Part shown: piece after piece, positions 23,945 through 33,253 of the stretch
How the letters are laid out: every line of letters starts with the position of its first letter
How positions within the stretch are numbered: position 1 is the stretch's first letter
Origin: Streptomyces sp. R21
GTDB lineage: Bacteria > Actinomycetota > Actinomycetes > Streptomycetales > Streptomycetaceae
DNA: 64,000 bases
NCBI RefSeq assembly: GCF_041051975.1
Contig: NZ_CP163435.1
Coordinates: forward strand, 5,861,001 to 5,925,000
Direction of reading: 5' to 3'
Notes under the pieces: model-generated
Seen by the model: the letters and a program-made list of their open reading frames with translations, nothing else
Told to the model about the DNA's origin: nothing
Databases searched by the model: none
Translations under genes and position numbers: made by a program

Positions 23945-25927
23945 ATGCGTGTCCTCCGCACGCCCGACCGGCTGCGCCCCAGATCGGTCCGGGCGAAGAT
24001 CGTCTCCCTGCTCATGCTCCCCATCGTGTCCCTGATGGCGCTGTGGGGCTTCGCCGCCGTGACCACGGCCTCCAGCATCGGAGACCTGGAGCGCGCCAAG
24101 GACGTCAACGCCGAACTCCTCGCCCCGGTCGGCGACTTCGTCACCGCGCTGCAGGGCGAGCGCACCGCCACCCTGCGGTACGCGGCCGCGCCCCGCACCC
24201 GCGACCTCGCCGGCCTCAAGGCTGCGCGGACCGCCACCGACAAGGCCGCCGCCGAACTCCTCGACGGCGTCAACGCCTCCAGCTCCGACGCCGAACTCCT
24301 CGACTCCGGGCTGCCCGCCCGCCTGGACAGCCTCGAATCCGACGCGGGCGGCCTGCCGACCCTGCGCGCGACGGTGACGCAGCAGGGAACGGCGCCCTCG
24401 GCCGCGTACACCCAGTACTCGGCGATCATCGAGCACGGCTTCTCCGTCGCCGGCGCGCTCACCGGCGAGAAGACCACCGACGCGACCTCCGAGGCCCGCG
24501 TCGTCCTCGAACTCTCCCGCGCCCGCGAGGCCGTCGCCCAGGAACAGGCGCTGCTCGCCGCAGGTCGCGCCGCCGGAACCCTGACCAAGGACCAGTACGC
24601 GCTCTTCGTCGGCTCCGTCGCCACCCAGCGCGAGCTGCTGAAGCCCGCGGTCGCCGACCTGAAGGCCGCGCACCGGGCGCCGTACGACACCCTGCTGAGC
24701 AGCGACGGTTACCGGCAGCTCCAGGCCGTCGAGAACCGGGTGCGCAGCGCCGGGCCCGGCACCTCGGCCGTGTCCGCCGGGCTCCTCACCGGCTGGGACG
24801 GTGCCGTCACCGGCGTACTCAAGGCACTGACCAGGGCCGAGGCCGGAGCCGGAACCGCCGCCGCGGCCAAGGCGGACCCCTTCGGCTGGGACACCCTCGG
24901 CGCGTCCGGCGTCGCCGTGGTCCTCGGACTCGTCGGCGTACTGCTCTCGCTGCTAGTCTCCGTCCTCGTCGGGCGCGGCCTCATCGTCGAACTGCTCGAC
25001 CTGCGCAACTCCGCGCTCGAAGTCGCCGGACGCCGGCTGCCGCAGGCCATGCGGCGGCTGCACGCCGGGCAGGGCGTCGACATCGACGCCGAGGCGCCCA
25101 TGCGAAGGCTCGTCGGCGACGAGCTGGCCCAGGTGGGCACCGCCCTGACCGCCGTGCAGCGGGCCGCCCTCAAGGCCGCCTCCGAGCGCGCCGAGCTGCT
25201 CAGCGGGATCTCCGGCGTCTATGTGAGCCTCGCGCGCCGCAGCCAGGTCCTGCTGCACCGCCAGCTCGACCTGCTCGCCACCATGGAGCAGCGCCAGCGC
25301 GAGCCCGGCGAGCTGCACGACCTCTACCGCGTCGACTACCTCGCCACCCGTATGCGCCGGCACTCCGAGAGCCTCCTCATCCTGTCCGGGATCGCCCCCG
25401 GGCGCGGCTGGCGCACGCCGATCGCGCTCGCGGACGTGCTGCGCGCCGCCGTCGCCGAGATCGAGGACGCCACCCGCGTGCAGATCTGGGCCGTACCGCG
25501 GGTCTCCGTCGCCGGCGGTTCCGTGGCCGACGTCATCCACCTCCTCGCCGAGCTGGTCGAGAACGCCGCCGCCTTCTCGCCGCCCAGCACCAAGGTCCAG
25601 CTGCGCGCCGCCCGGCTGCGCGACGGCGTCCTGGTCGAGGTCGAGGACAGCGGCTTCGGCATGAACGAGGAAGCGATGGCCGACGCCAACCGGAAGCTCC
25701 AGGCCTCCCGGGTCGACCTCCTCGACGCCAAGCAGATCGGTCTCTTCGTGGTGAACCGCCTCGCCGAACGCCAGGGCCTGCGGGTCGAGCTCCGGGCGTC
25801 GGGGAGCGGCGGCGTGGCGGCGGCCGTGTTCCTCCCGGAGGGGCTGCTGCGGGACGACATGCCGGTGGGGGAGGGGCGGGGGCTGGCTCCGGCGTCGGCG
25901 CTGATACCGCAGCAGCGCGGGTTCTAG
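23945..25927 (+). CDS. NIT-domain sensor histidine kinase (CvnA-like), orphan
   Basis: A 660-aa membrane protein. TM1 is at about residues 20-42, followed by a long extracellular helical NIT (nitrate/nitrite sensing) domain, TM2 at about 318-342, a linker, and a HATPase_c domain at about 470-640. The ATP-binding N box is HLLAELVENAAAFSPP and the G1 box EDSGFGMNE. The dimerisation helix (RRSQVLLHRQLDLL) is not a classical HisKA, as in conservon kinases. Those kinases are normally followed by Roadblock, DUF742 and GTPase genes; none are here. The ATG at 23945 follows a CT-rich tract, so its ribosome-binding site is poor. Confidence 0.85.
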   Translation: MRVLRTPDRLRPRSVRAKIVSLLMLPIVSLMALWGFAAVTTASSIGDLERAKDVNAELLAPVGDFVTALQGERTATLRYAAAPRTRDLAGLKAARTATDKAAAELLDGVNASSSDAELLDSGLPARLDSLESDAGGLPTLRATVTQQGTAPSAAYTQYSAIIEHGFSVAGALTGEKTTDATSEARVVLELSRAREAVAQEQALLAAGRAAGTLTKDQYALFVGSVATQRELLKPAVADLKAAHRAPYDTLLSSDGYRQLQAVENRVRSAGPGTSAVSAGLLTGWDGAVTGVLKALTRAEAGAGTAAAAKADPFGWDTLGASGVAVVLGLVGVLLSLLVSVLVGRGLIVELLDLRNSALEVAGRRLPQAMRRLHAGQGVDIDAEAPMRRLVGDELAQVGTALTAVQRAALKAASERAELLSGISGVYVSLARRSQVLLHRQLDLLATMEQRQREPGELHDLYRVDYLATRMRRHSESLLILSGIAPGRGWRTPIALADVLRAAVAEIEDATRVQIWAVPRVSVAGGSVADVIHLLAELVENAAAFSPPSTKVQLRAARLRDGVLVEVEDSGFGMNEEAMADANRKLQASRVDLLDAKQIGLFVVNRLAERQGLRVELRASGSGGVAAAVFLPEGLLRDDMPVGEGRGLAPASALIPQQRGF

Positions 25928-26060
25928 CCCGTACGGCGATCGAGGGCGGGTCCGCCGTCCCCGACCGGCCACCTGCAGGGGGCGAAAAGCCTCCCGCCCG
26001 GCCCCCGCCCCGCCGCGGTCTACCCTTGAGGGTCGAGCAATCCCCCTGGGCAGGAGAGAA

Positions 26061-27866
26061 ATGGCCGTCAACCTGGTCAATGTCGAGAACGTCAGCAAGG
26101 TGTACGGCACCCGTGCCCTGCTCGACGGGGTCTCCCTCGGCGTGTCCGAGGGAGACAGGATCGGCGTGGTGGGCCGCAACGGCGACGGCAAGACGACGCT
26201 GATCCGGATGCTCGCGAAGCTGGAGGAGGCCGACACCGGCCGCGTCACCCACTCCGGCGGCCTGCACCTCGGCGTCCTCACGCAGCACGACTCCCTCGAC
26301 CCGACGGCGACCGTCCGCCACGAGGTCATCCGGGACATGGCCGACCACGAGTGGGCGGGCAACGCCAAGATCAGGGACGTACTGACGGGCCTGTTCGGCG
26401 GGCTGGACCTGCCGGGCTTCCCGCAGGGCCTCGACACCGTGATCGGTCCGCTCTCCGGTGGCGAGCGCCGCCGTATCGCGCTGGCGAAGCTGCTCATCGA
26501 GGAGCAGGACCTGATCATCCTCGACGAGCCCACCAACCACCTGGACGTCGAGGGCATCGCCTGGCTCGCCCAGCACCTGCGCGAGCGCCGCTCCGCGCTC
26601 GTCTGCGTCACCCACGACCGGTGGTTCCTCGACCAGGTCGCCACCCGCATGTGGGACGTGCAGAAGGGCGACGTGTACGAGTACGAGGGCGGGTACTCCG
26701 ACTACGTCTTCGCGCGCGCCGAGCGCGAGCGCATCGCCGCCACCGAGGAGACCAAGCGGCAGAACCTGGTCCGCAAGGAGCTGGCGTGGCTGCGCCGCGG
26801 CGCCCCCGCCCGTACGTCCAAGCCGCGCTTCCGCGTCGAGGCCGCCAACGAGCTGATCGCGGACGTACCGCCGCCCCGGGACAGCAGCGAGCTGATGAAG
26901 TTCGCCTCCTCGCGGCTCGGCAAGACCGTCTTCGACCTGAAGGACGTGACCGTGCAGGCCGGGCCGAAGGTGCTGCTGAAGCACCTGACCTGGCAGCTCG
27001 GACCGGGCGACCGGATCGGCCTGGTCGGGGTGAACGGCGCGGGCAAGACCTCGCTGCTGCGGGCCATGGCCGAGGCCGCCCGCAGCGACGGCGAGCAGCA
27101 GCCCGTCGCCGGGCAGATCGTCACCGGCAAGACCGTCAAGCTGGCCTATCTCTCGCAGGAGGTCGGCGAACTCGACCCGACCCTGCGGGTGTTGCAGGCC
27201 GTCCAGGCCGTCCGTGACCGGGTCGACCTCGGCAAGGGCCGGGAGATGACCGCCGGGCAGCTCTGCGAGACGTTCGGCTTCAACAAGGAGAAGCAGTGGA
27301 CCCCGGTCGGCGACCTGAGCGGTGGTGAGCGGCGGCGGCTGCAGATCCTGCGGCTGCTGATGGACGAGCCCAACGTCCTCTTCCTCGACGAGCCCACCAA
27401 CGACCTCGACATCGAGACCCTCACCCAGCTGGAGGACCTGCTCGACGGCTGGCCCGGCTCGATGGTGGTGATCTCCCACGACCGGTTCTTCGTCGAGCGC
27501 ACCACCGACAAGGTGTACGCCCTCCTCGGCGACGCCACGCTGCGGATGCTGCCGCGCGGCATCGACGAGTACCTGGAGCGGCGCAAGCGGATGGAGGAGG
27601 TCGCCGCGGCCGCCGTGCTGTCCGCCGCCCCGGCTCCGGTCAAGGCCGCGTCCGCCGCCGATGCCCGCGCCGCCAAGAAGGAACTCCAGAAGATCGAGCG
27701 GCAGCTCGACAAGATCTCCGAGAAGGAGACCAAGCTGCACGCGCAAATCGCCGACAACGCCACGGACTTCGGGAAGGTGGCCAAACTGGACACCGAGCTG
27801 CGGGAGTTGGCCGGTGAGCGCGAGGAGCTGGAGATGCGCTGGCTGGAACTCGCCGAGGACGCGTGA
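26061..27866 (+). CDS. ABC-F family ATPase (Uup/Ettd-like)
   Basis: A 601-aa soluble protein with two ABC cassettes and no membrane domain; ABC-F proteins act on the ribosome as translation factors or antibiotic-protection factors. Cassette 1: GRNGDGKTT, LSGGERRRIA, IILDEPTNHLD. Cassette 2: GVNGAGKTS, LSGGERRRLQ, LFLDEPTNDLD. The interdomain linker (about 230-290) is charged. A C-terminal coiled coil (about 530-600, AKKELQKIERQLDKISEKE) resembles Uup. The ATG at 26061 has AGGAGAG upstream. A strong terminator follows. Nothing nearby suggests an antibiotic cluster, so a housekeeping role is likely. Confidence 0.92.
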   Translation: MAVNLVNVENVSKVYGTRALLDGVSLGVSEGDRIGVVGRNGDGKTTLIRMLAKLEEADTGRVTHSGGLHLGVLTQHDSLDPTATVRHEVIRDMADHEWAGNAKIRDVLTGLFGGLDLPGFPQGLDTVIGPLSGGERRRIALAKLLIEEQDLIILDEPTNHLDVEGIAWLAQHLRERRSALVCVTHDRWFLDQVATRMWDVQKGDVYEYEGGYSDYVFARAERERIAATEETKRQNLVRKELAWLRRGAPARTSKPRFRVEAANELIADVPPPRDSSELMKFASSRLGKTVFDLKDVTVQAGPKVLLKHLTWQLGPGDRIGLVGVNGAGKTSLLRAMAEAARSDGEQQPVAGQIVTGKTVKLAYLSQEVGELDPTLRVLQAVQAVRDRVDLGKGREMTAGQLCETFGFNKEKQWTPVGDLSGGERRRLQILRLLMDEPNVLFLDEPTNDLDIETLTQLEDLLDGWPGSMVVISHDRFFVERTTDKVYALLGDATLRMLPRGIDEYLERRKRMEEVAAAAVLSAAPAPVKAASAADARAAKKELQKIERQLDKISEKETKLHAQIADNATDFGKVAKLDTELRELAGEREELEMRWLELAEDA

Positions 27867-27931
27867 GGGGCGTGCGCGATAGCGCGTGCGCCGCGTGAAG
27901 GGGGCGTGAAGGCGCGTAACGAGGGCATCAC

Positions 27932-27970
27932 GGGCCGGTCCTCCCTTGGGAACAGGGGGAGGACCGGCCC
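27932..27970 (+). terminator. Terminator after the ABC-F gene
   Basis: A 14-bp perfect stem (GGGCCGGTCCTCCC with GGGAGGACCGGCCC) around an 11-nt loop, 65 bp past the stop codon. Confidence 0.8.
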
Positions 27971-28082
27971 CGTGCTGTGTGGCGGCAGAGTGATAGAAAG
28001 AGCCCTCTGAGAACCGTCTGAGAACCACTCCGAGCGAAGACCGCGGGTGGCGAAAATCAGTGAAGCATGGGGGGAAGCGCTG

Positions 28083-29924
28083 ATGAGTCAGCCGCCCAAT
28101 CAGCCGCCGCAGGGCGGCTTCGGCACACCGCAGGACCAGCCGCACCAGGGCCCGCCGCCGCAGGGCCCACCGGCCCAAGGCCCGCCGCCGCAGGGCCCAC
28201 CGGCCCAAGGCCCGCCGCCGCAGGGCGGGTTCGGCGCACCGCAGACACCGGCGCCCGGCGCCCAGCCTCCGCAGTCCGGCTACGGCTACCCGCAGCAGTC
28301 CGGTTACGGCTATCCGCAGCAGCCCGGCCCCTACGGCCAGCCGGGCCCGTACACGCAGCCGGGTCCATATAGTCAGACCGGTCCGTACGCGGGGCCCCAG
28401 CAGCCGGCGGCAGGTTACGGCTATCCGCAGCAGGCGGGGCCCCAGCCCCCGTACCCGGGGGAGCCCACCCCGCCTCCCGGCGGCGGCTCCAAGAACCCCT
28501 TCAAGGGCCGGCCCGCGCTGATCATCGGCGCGGCCGTCACCGCGCTGCTGGTGATCGGCGGCACCGTGTGGGCCGTGTCGAGCGGTGGCGACGACAAGAA
28601 GCCCGTCGCGCACGAGAGCCAGGACGGCAAGCCCACGGGTTCGCCCACCGCGACCGCCCCGGTCAACCAGGGCGACGGCAGTGGCGACGGCCGGGACGAG
28701 ACCGAGGACCTCAACGCGGGCCGCAAGCCCGGTGAGTCGAAGGTGCTCTGGTACAAGGAAGCGCCCGACGCGCCCGGTGCCGGTGCCCAGGCCCCCGGCA
28801 TGTGGATCACCGACAAGACCGCGGTGAAGGCGGCGTACAAGCAGCTCGTCGCGTACAACGTCGGCGACGGCAAGCCCACGTGGGACGCCATCACCTTCCC
28901 GGCGAAGATCTGCGCGGTCACCAAGGACAAGACGGCCGACGACAAGATCGTCGTCGCCTACCAGAACGGCACCGGCGACAACTCCCGCTGCAACCTGCTC
29001 CAGCAGGTCGACCTGGACACCGGCAAGAAGGGCTGGAGCGGCAAGCTGGAGGAGGGCGGGCTCTTCGACGACACCATCACCGTGGAGCTGGCCATCTCCG
29101 GCGACACGGTGGTGGCGGGCCGCTCGATGTCCGGTACGGCGTACGACGTCAACAGCGGCAAGAAGCTCTGGGAGAAGAAGAAGTACGGCGACTCCTGCTA
29201 CCCCTCGGGCTTCGCGGGCGGCGAGCGGCTGGTCGCCGTGTCGTCCTGCAACGTCGGCGCGGACACGCAGCACGACGAGGTGCAGGCACTCGACCCGGCG
29301 ACCGGCAAGGCCAAGTGGACCTTCAAGGTCAAGAAGGGCTGGAAGGTCGAGCGCACGTACTCCGTCAGGCCGCTCGTCCTCTTCTTGAAGAAGGAGTCGA
29401 ACAACGCCTGGAACATGGTCACGCTGAAGCCGGACGGCACCTACCGCTCGCAGGTCCAGGTCGACGAGGACTACGCGCCCAACTGCTCCAGTGTGAGCCT
29501 GGGAGCCGGCCTGACGGACTGCACGGGGATCGCCGCCGACGCCAACACGATCTACCTGCCCACCGAGAAGAAGAGCGGCGCCAACTCCATCGTCGCGATC
29601 AGCCTGACCACCGGTAAGGAGCGCTGGCGCACCAAGTCCCCGAGCGACACCACGATGTTGCCGATCCGGACGACCGGCAGCCGCCTGTTCGCGTACGTGG
29701 TGCCGAAGTACGACACCGGGGGCCAGGTCGTCTCGATCCGGACCGGGGGCAGCCGCCACAAGACCTACAAGCTGCTCCAGAACCCGCAGGGCACCGCCAA
29801 GATCGAGAGCAGCTTCTACAGCAAGGACTTTGCCTACGTGGACGGGCGCTTCTTCCTCTCCACCACCTCGCTGACCGGCGACGACGAGGCGAAGGAGAAG
29901 TTGATGCTGGCCTACGGCAAGTGA
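28083..29924 (+). CDS. Membrane-anchored PQQ-type beta-propeller protein with Pro/Gln-rich N-terminus (paralogue 1)
   Basis: A 613-aa protein. Residues 1-140 are low complexity, with GPPPQGPPAQ repeats and YGYPQQ units, and are predicted cytoplasmic. A single TM helix follows (ALIIGAAVTALLVIGGTVWAV, about 150-170), then a Ser/Thr/Asp-rich stalk and an extracellular domain of repeated blades. Blade signatures include LDTGKKGWSG, YDVNSGKKLWEKK, LDPATGKAKWTF and LTTGKERWRTK, typical of PQQ-like propellers (BamB-like). ATG 28083 is preferred because GGGGGGAAG precedes it and the paralogue begins with the same MSQPP. Ligand unknown. Confidence 0.82.
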   Translation: MSQPPNQPPQGGFGTPQDQPHQGPPPQGPPAQGPPPQGPPAQGPPPQGGFGAPQTPAPGAQPPQSGYGYPQQSGYGYPQQPGPYGQPGPYTQPGPYSQTGPYAGPQQPAAGYGYPQQAGPQPPYPGEPTPPPGGGSKNPFKGRPALIIGAAVTALLVIGGTVWAVSSGGDDKKPVAHESQDGKPTGSPTATAPVNQGDGSGDGRDETEDLNAGRKPGESKVLWYKEAPDAPGAGAQAPGMWITDKTAVKAAYKQLVAYNVGDGKPTWDAITFPAKICAVTKDKTADDKIVVAYQNGTGDNSRCNLLQQVDLDTGKKGWSGKLEEGGLFDDTITVELAISGDTVVAGRSMSGTAYDVNSGKKLWEKKKYGDSCYPSGFAGGERLVAVSSCNVGADTQHDEVQALDPATGKAKWTFKVKKGWKVERTYSVRPLVLFLKKESNNAWNMVTLKPDGTYRSQVQVDEDYAPNCSSVSLGAGLTDCTGIAADANTIYLPTEKKSGANSIVAISLTTGKERWRTKSPSDTTMLPIRTTGSRLFAYVVPKYDTGGQVVSIRTGGSRHKTYKLLQNPQGTAKIESSFYSKDFAYVDGRFFLSTTSLTGDDEAKEKLMLAYGK

Positions 29925-30006
29925 CCGGGCCAACTCCTCCTTCCTTCCTCCGACTCCCCAGTCATCGTCCAGATCCGCTCTCCTTCCCACCCGAGGTAGA
30001 CACGTC

Positions 30007-31896
30007 ATGAGCCAGCCGCCGCCCCCGCCCCCGAACCAGCCCCCGCAGCAGGGAGGTTTCGGCGCCCCGCAGGACCAGCCCCCGCAGAGCGGCGGCTTCG
30101 GCGCGCCCCAGGCACCGCCCCCCGGTGGTTTCGGCGCGCCCCAGGACCCGCCGCCCGGCGGCTTCGGCGCCCCGCAGGCACCCCAGCCCCCGCAGCCCGC
30201 GCAGGGCCCCGGCTACGGCTACCCGCAGGCCCCCCAGCCTCCGCAGGCGCCGCCCGCCCCGCCGCAGGGCCAGCCGCAGTACGGCTACCCGCAGGCGCCC
30301 CAGGCTCCGCAGGGCCAGCCCGGCTACGGCTACCCGGGCCAGCAGCCGCAGTACGGCTACCCGCAGACCGTGCCGATGCAGCCGCAGGCCCCGCAGGGCG
30401 GCGGCGGTGGCGGCAAGTTCAAGCTCAACGGCCCGATGGGCATCGTCATCGGGGCCGTCGCGGTCGTCGCCCTGATCGTCGGTGGCGGCATCATGTACGC
30501 CGGCTCCGGCTCGGACGACAACAACAAGACCTCGGCCGGCCCGACCGGCGGCACGGGTGGCAAGGACGACAAGGGCGACAAGGGCGGCTCGGCCGACAAC
30601 GGCGGTGGTGGCAGCGGCACCGACACCACCAACGACACCGCCCAGGAGAAGGTCCCGTCCAACACGAGCGCCAGCGTCCTCTTCCAGGTGCCGGCGCCCG
30701 CGGTCAAGGACAAGCAGATCGACAGCGTGGCGGGCTCCTGGCTCACCGACTCGGTGTACGCCAAGAGCGGCGTCAACCAGATCGTGGGCTACGACCCCGA
30801 CAACGGCGGCAAGAAGTGGACGCTCCCCCTCCAGGGCGAGACCTGCGCCGGTTCGCGCGAGGTCACCGAGGACGGGATCGCCGCGGTGGTCACCGAGACG
30901 GCCAAGCGCAACAGCAAGGGCGACCACCAGGCCTGCACCCAGGTCGTCGCGTTCGACGTGAACACCGGCAAGCAGCTCTGGAACAAGACCGCCGAGACGC
31001 AGGGCACCGCCGTGCCCTTCGGTGAGGTCACCATCTCCGGCACCACGGTCGCGGTCGGCGGCGGCTACTACGGAGGCGCCGCCTTCGATCTGAAGTCCGG
31101 CAAGGTCCTGTGGGCACCGAAGACCGGCAAGTGCGAGGACGTCGGCTACGCGGGAGGCGCCCAGCTCGTCGCGGTCCGCAAGTGCGGCGACTACGGCGAC
31201 GAGGAGTACAAGGTCCAGCTCCTCGACCCGAAGTCGGGCAGCGTCAAGTGGACGTACGACCTCCCCAAGGGCATCGACAACGCCAAGGTGATCTCCACCA
31301 ACCCGGTGGTCTTCGGCGTCGACTCCGGCGACGACGTCAGCCTCTCCGGCGCGACGGACGTCTTCTCGCTGGACGAGAACGGCAAGCTGCGCATCAAGAT
31401 CTCGCTGCCCGACGGCAAGTACGAGCACGACTGCAGCATCGGCAAGGTCTACCGGTGCAAGGGGATCACCGTCGGCAACGACAAGCTGTACGTCCCCACC
31501 AAGGAGCACGACGGCGGCGGCGACTACAGCCAGACCAACGAGATCGTGTCCTTCTCGCTGGCCACCGGCAAGCCGACCGGCGAGCGGGTCGACGCGGGCA
31601 ACGACTACGAGCTGTTCCCGATCCGCATGGACGGGCCGAACATCATCGCCTACAAGGACGCCCCGTACGACAAGGGTCCCCAGATCGTCTCCGTGGACGG
31701 CAAGACCCTGAAGCAGACGAAGCTCCTGGAGACCCCGGCGACCGACTCGGTCCGCAGCGCGATCAGCAGCATGGTCCCCAAGAGCTCCGAGATGCTCTAT
31801 ACGGGCGGCCGCCTGTTCATGGGGCAGGACCTCGTCAGCGCGCCGTACTCGAAGAACGAGAAGGACTACACGGCGGTCGGCTTCGGCGCCAAGTGA
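30007..31896 (+). CDS. Membrane-anchored PQQ-type beta-propeller protein (paralogue 2)
   Basis: A 629-aa paralogue of the preceding gene, 82 bp downstream on the same strand. It has the same layout: a Pro/Gln/Gly-rich cytoplasmic tail with GGFGAPQ and YGYPQ repeats, one TM helix (MGIVIGAVAVVALIVGGGIMY), a Gly/Asp/Thr-rich stalk, and propeller blades such as YDPDNGGKKWTL, DVNTGKQLWNK, FDLKSGKVLWAPK and LDPKSGSVKWTY. The ATG at 30007 follows GAGGTAGACACGTC. Similar tails occur in proteins associated with the polar or division machinery in actinobacteria, but the function is unknown. Confidence 0.82.
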   Translation: MSQPPPPPPNQPPQQGGFGAPQDQPPQSGGFGAPQAPPPGGFGAPQDPPPGGFGAPQAPQPPQPAQGPGYGYPQAPQPPQAPPAPPQGQPQYGYPQAPQAPQGQPGYGYPGQQPQYGYPQTVPMQPQAPQGGGGGGKFKLNGPMGIVIGAVAVVALIVGGGIMYAGSGSDDNNKTSAGPTGGTGGKDDKGDKGGSADNGGGGSGTDTTNDTAQEKVPSNTSASVLFQVPAPAVKDKQIDSVAGSWLTDSVYAKSGVNQIVGYDPDNGGKKWTLPLQGETCAGSREVTEDGIAAVVTETAKRNSKGDHQACTQVVAFDVNTGKQLWNKTAETQGTAVPFGEVTISGTTVAVGGGYYGGAAFDLKSGKVLWAPKTGKCEDVGYAGGAQLVAVRKCGDYGDEEYKVQLLDPKSGSVKWTYDLPKGIDNAKVISTNPVVFGVDSGDDVSLSGATDVFSLDENGKLRIKISLPDGKYEHDCSIGKVYRCKGITVGNDKLYVPTKEHDGGGDYSQTNEIVSFSLATGKPTGERVDAGNDYELFPIRMDGPNIIAYKDAPYDKGPQIVSVDGKTLKQTKLLETPATDSVRSAISSMVPKSSEMLYTGGRLFMGQDLVSAPYSKNEKDYTAVGFGAK

Positions 31897-31925
31897 TGGC
31901 CGGGTCATCCGCATCGCCGTGACCC

Positions 31926-31959
31926 AACGGCCCCGCCCCAGCTCAGGGGCGGGGCCGTT
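31926..31959 (+). terminator. Terminator after the beta-propeller pair
   Basis: A 14-bp perfect stem (AACGGCCCCGCCCC/GGGGCGGGGCCGTT) with loop AGCTCA, 29 bp after the stop codon. Confidence 0.8.
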
Positions 31960-32133
31960 CGCGTACACCCCAGTCAATGCCGAATGGGCGGGATTCGGTA
32001 ATCCGGGGCACTTCTCACCAGTAGGGGAAGCGCAACGTCGAACAAGCGTGTAGCTTCCGGGGATGGAGAGCCGGGGGGCTCCTATCCATGGGAACCAGCG
32101 GGGATGGAACCTGGGGGGACTGGGGGGTTGCCG

Positions 32134-32850
32134 ATGGGAGTGCGGCTCATGGTGGTCGACGACCACCGATTGCTCGCAGAGGCGCTTGCCTCGGCGTTGA
32201 AGCTGCGTGGGCACCGGGTGCTCGCCGCGGCCGCGCCCGCCGCGGGAGCGGCGGAGCTGGTGATCACACGGGCGCCGGAGGTGTGTCTGATCGGGACGGC
32301 GACGCCGGCCGAGCCGGGGATCTTCGACCCGGTGGTGCGGATCAAGCGGGAACGGCCGCAGGTGGCGGTTCTCGTCCTCGGTCCGGTGCCCAATCCGCGG
32401 GGTATCGCGGCCGCGTTCGCCGCCGGTGCCTCCGGTTACGTGCGGCACGACGAGCGCATAGAGGGCGTCGAGCGCGCCATCATGAAGGCCAGGGCCGGAG
32501 AGGCCGCCGTGGCACCGCAGTTGCTGCAGAGCGCGTTCAGCGAGCTGCTCAACCCGGCCGCCCAGCCCGACGACGAGGGGCAGCGGCTGCTCCAGATGCT
32601 CACCCCGCGCGAGGTCGAGGTGCTGGTGCGGGTCGCCGACGGCGAGGACACCAGGCTGATCGCGGCCGGCATGGGCATCGCGCCCAGCACCGCGCGCACG
32701 CATGTGCAGCGGGTCCTGATGAAGCTGGGGGTGGGCTCACGGCTGGAGGCGGCCGCGCTCGCCGCGCGCACCGGGCTGCTCGACCGGGCGGGTCCGGTGC
32801 CGCACGCGTCGCCGGACGCGGTGGATCAAGCGGGCCCGCATCTGGCGTGA
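32134..32850 (+). CDS. Atypical NarL/LuxR-type response regulator lacking the phospho-acceptor Asp
   Basis: A 238-aa DNA-binding protein with an N-terminal receiver fold and a C-terminal LuxR-type HTH (LTPREVEVLVRVADGEDTRLIA, then STARTHVQRVLMKLGVGSR). The acidic pair is kept (MVVDDHR). The segment that should carry the phospho-Asp reads EVCLIGTATP, with Gly in its place; the Thr/Ser switch and the conserved Lys (here GYVRHD) are also absent. Phosphorylation control is therefore unlikely. No kinase gene is adjacent. The start at 32134 is a choice; ATG 32104 is also possible. A small hairpin lies at about 32062-32089 in the leader. Confidence 0.82.
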   Translation: MGVRLMVVDDHRLLAEALASALKLRGHRVLAAAAPAAGAAELVITRAPEVCLIGTATPAEPGIFDPVVRIKRERPQVAVLVLGPVPNPRGIAAAFAAGASGYVRHDERIEGVERAIMKARAGEAAVAPQLLQSAFSELLNPAAQPDDEGQRLLQMLTPREVEVLVRVADGEDTRLIAAGMGIAPSTARTHVQRVLMKLGVGSRLEAAALAARTGLLDRAGPVPHASPDAVDQAGPHLA

Positions 32851-32870
32851 CCTGTGGGGCGTTACGGCTG

Positions 32871-32902
32871 CGGGGCCGGAGTTCCTTGGAACTCCGGCCC
32901 CG
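32871..32902. terminator. Bidirectional terminator between convergent genes
   Basis: A 15-bp perfect dyad (32871-32885 with 32888-32902) fills the gap between the response regulator and the small membrane protein on the opposite strand. Confidence 0.75.
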
Positions 32903-32912
32903 CAGGCGGGTG

Positions 32913-33233
32913 TTACTCGCCGTCCTGGCCCTCGTCGGACAGGGGTGGTGCCGGCGGCGCCAGCGGGCGCAGCTTCAGCCAGACCAGGAAGAACAGGCCG
33001 AGGGCGAGCATGCCCAGGCCGGTCCAGAGGTTGATGTTGATGCCCTCGGCCTTGTCGAGGTTGGCGTCGGACACGGTGATTCCGGCGATCGTGACGATGA
33101 CGCCGTAGATCACGAACAGGCCGCCGATGATGCGGCGGATGTCGAAGAGCCGGGCGGCGGTCGCGGACTTCTGCTCCAGCTCGGTGACCTCGCGCTGGAC
33201 GTCTCGCTCCGAGTAGTGGGACATATCAGACAT
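32913..33233 (-). CDS. Small two-TM membrane protein linked to the sugar symporter
   Basis: A 106-aa protein with a charged amphipathic N-terminus (SERDVQREVTELEQKSATAARLFD), two TM helices (IIGGLFVIYGVIVTIAGITV and LWTGLGMLALGLFFLVWLKL), and a Pro-rich tail. The loop carries the conserved-looking NLDKAEGININLW. It lies 20 bp downstream of the SGLT-type symporter on the same strand, suggesting an accessory subunit. No named family is certain. The start could be the ATG at 33233 or the next Met (MSHYSE). Confidence 0.75.
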   Translation of the reverse strand: MSDMSHYSERDVQREVTELEQKSATAARLFDIRRIIGGLFVIYGVIVTIAGITVSDANLDKAEGININLWTGLGMLALGLFFLVWLKLRPLAPPAPPLSDEGQDGE

Positions 33234-33253
33234 GGTCTCTCAATCCTCCCGCG

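Noticed and set aside
28149..28230. CRISPR-like array
   Set aside because: The 30-bp repeats have no spacers, are in frame and encode GPPPQGPPAQ units.
25533..30008. A 1491-codon open frame on the minus strand
   Set aside because: Antisense to the NIT kinase, ABC-F and beta-propeller genes, all of which have clear domain motifs on the plus strand.
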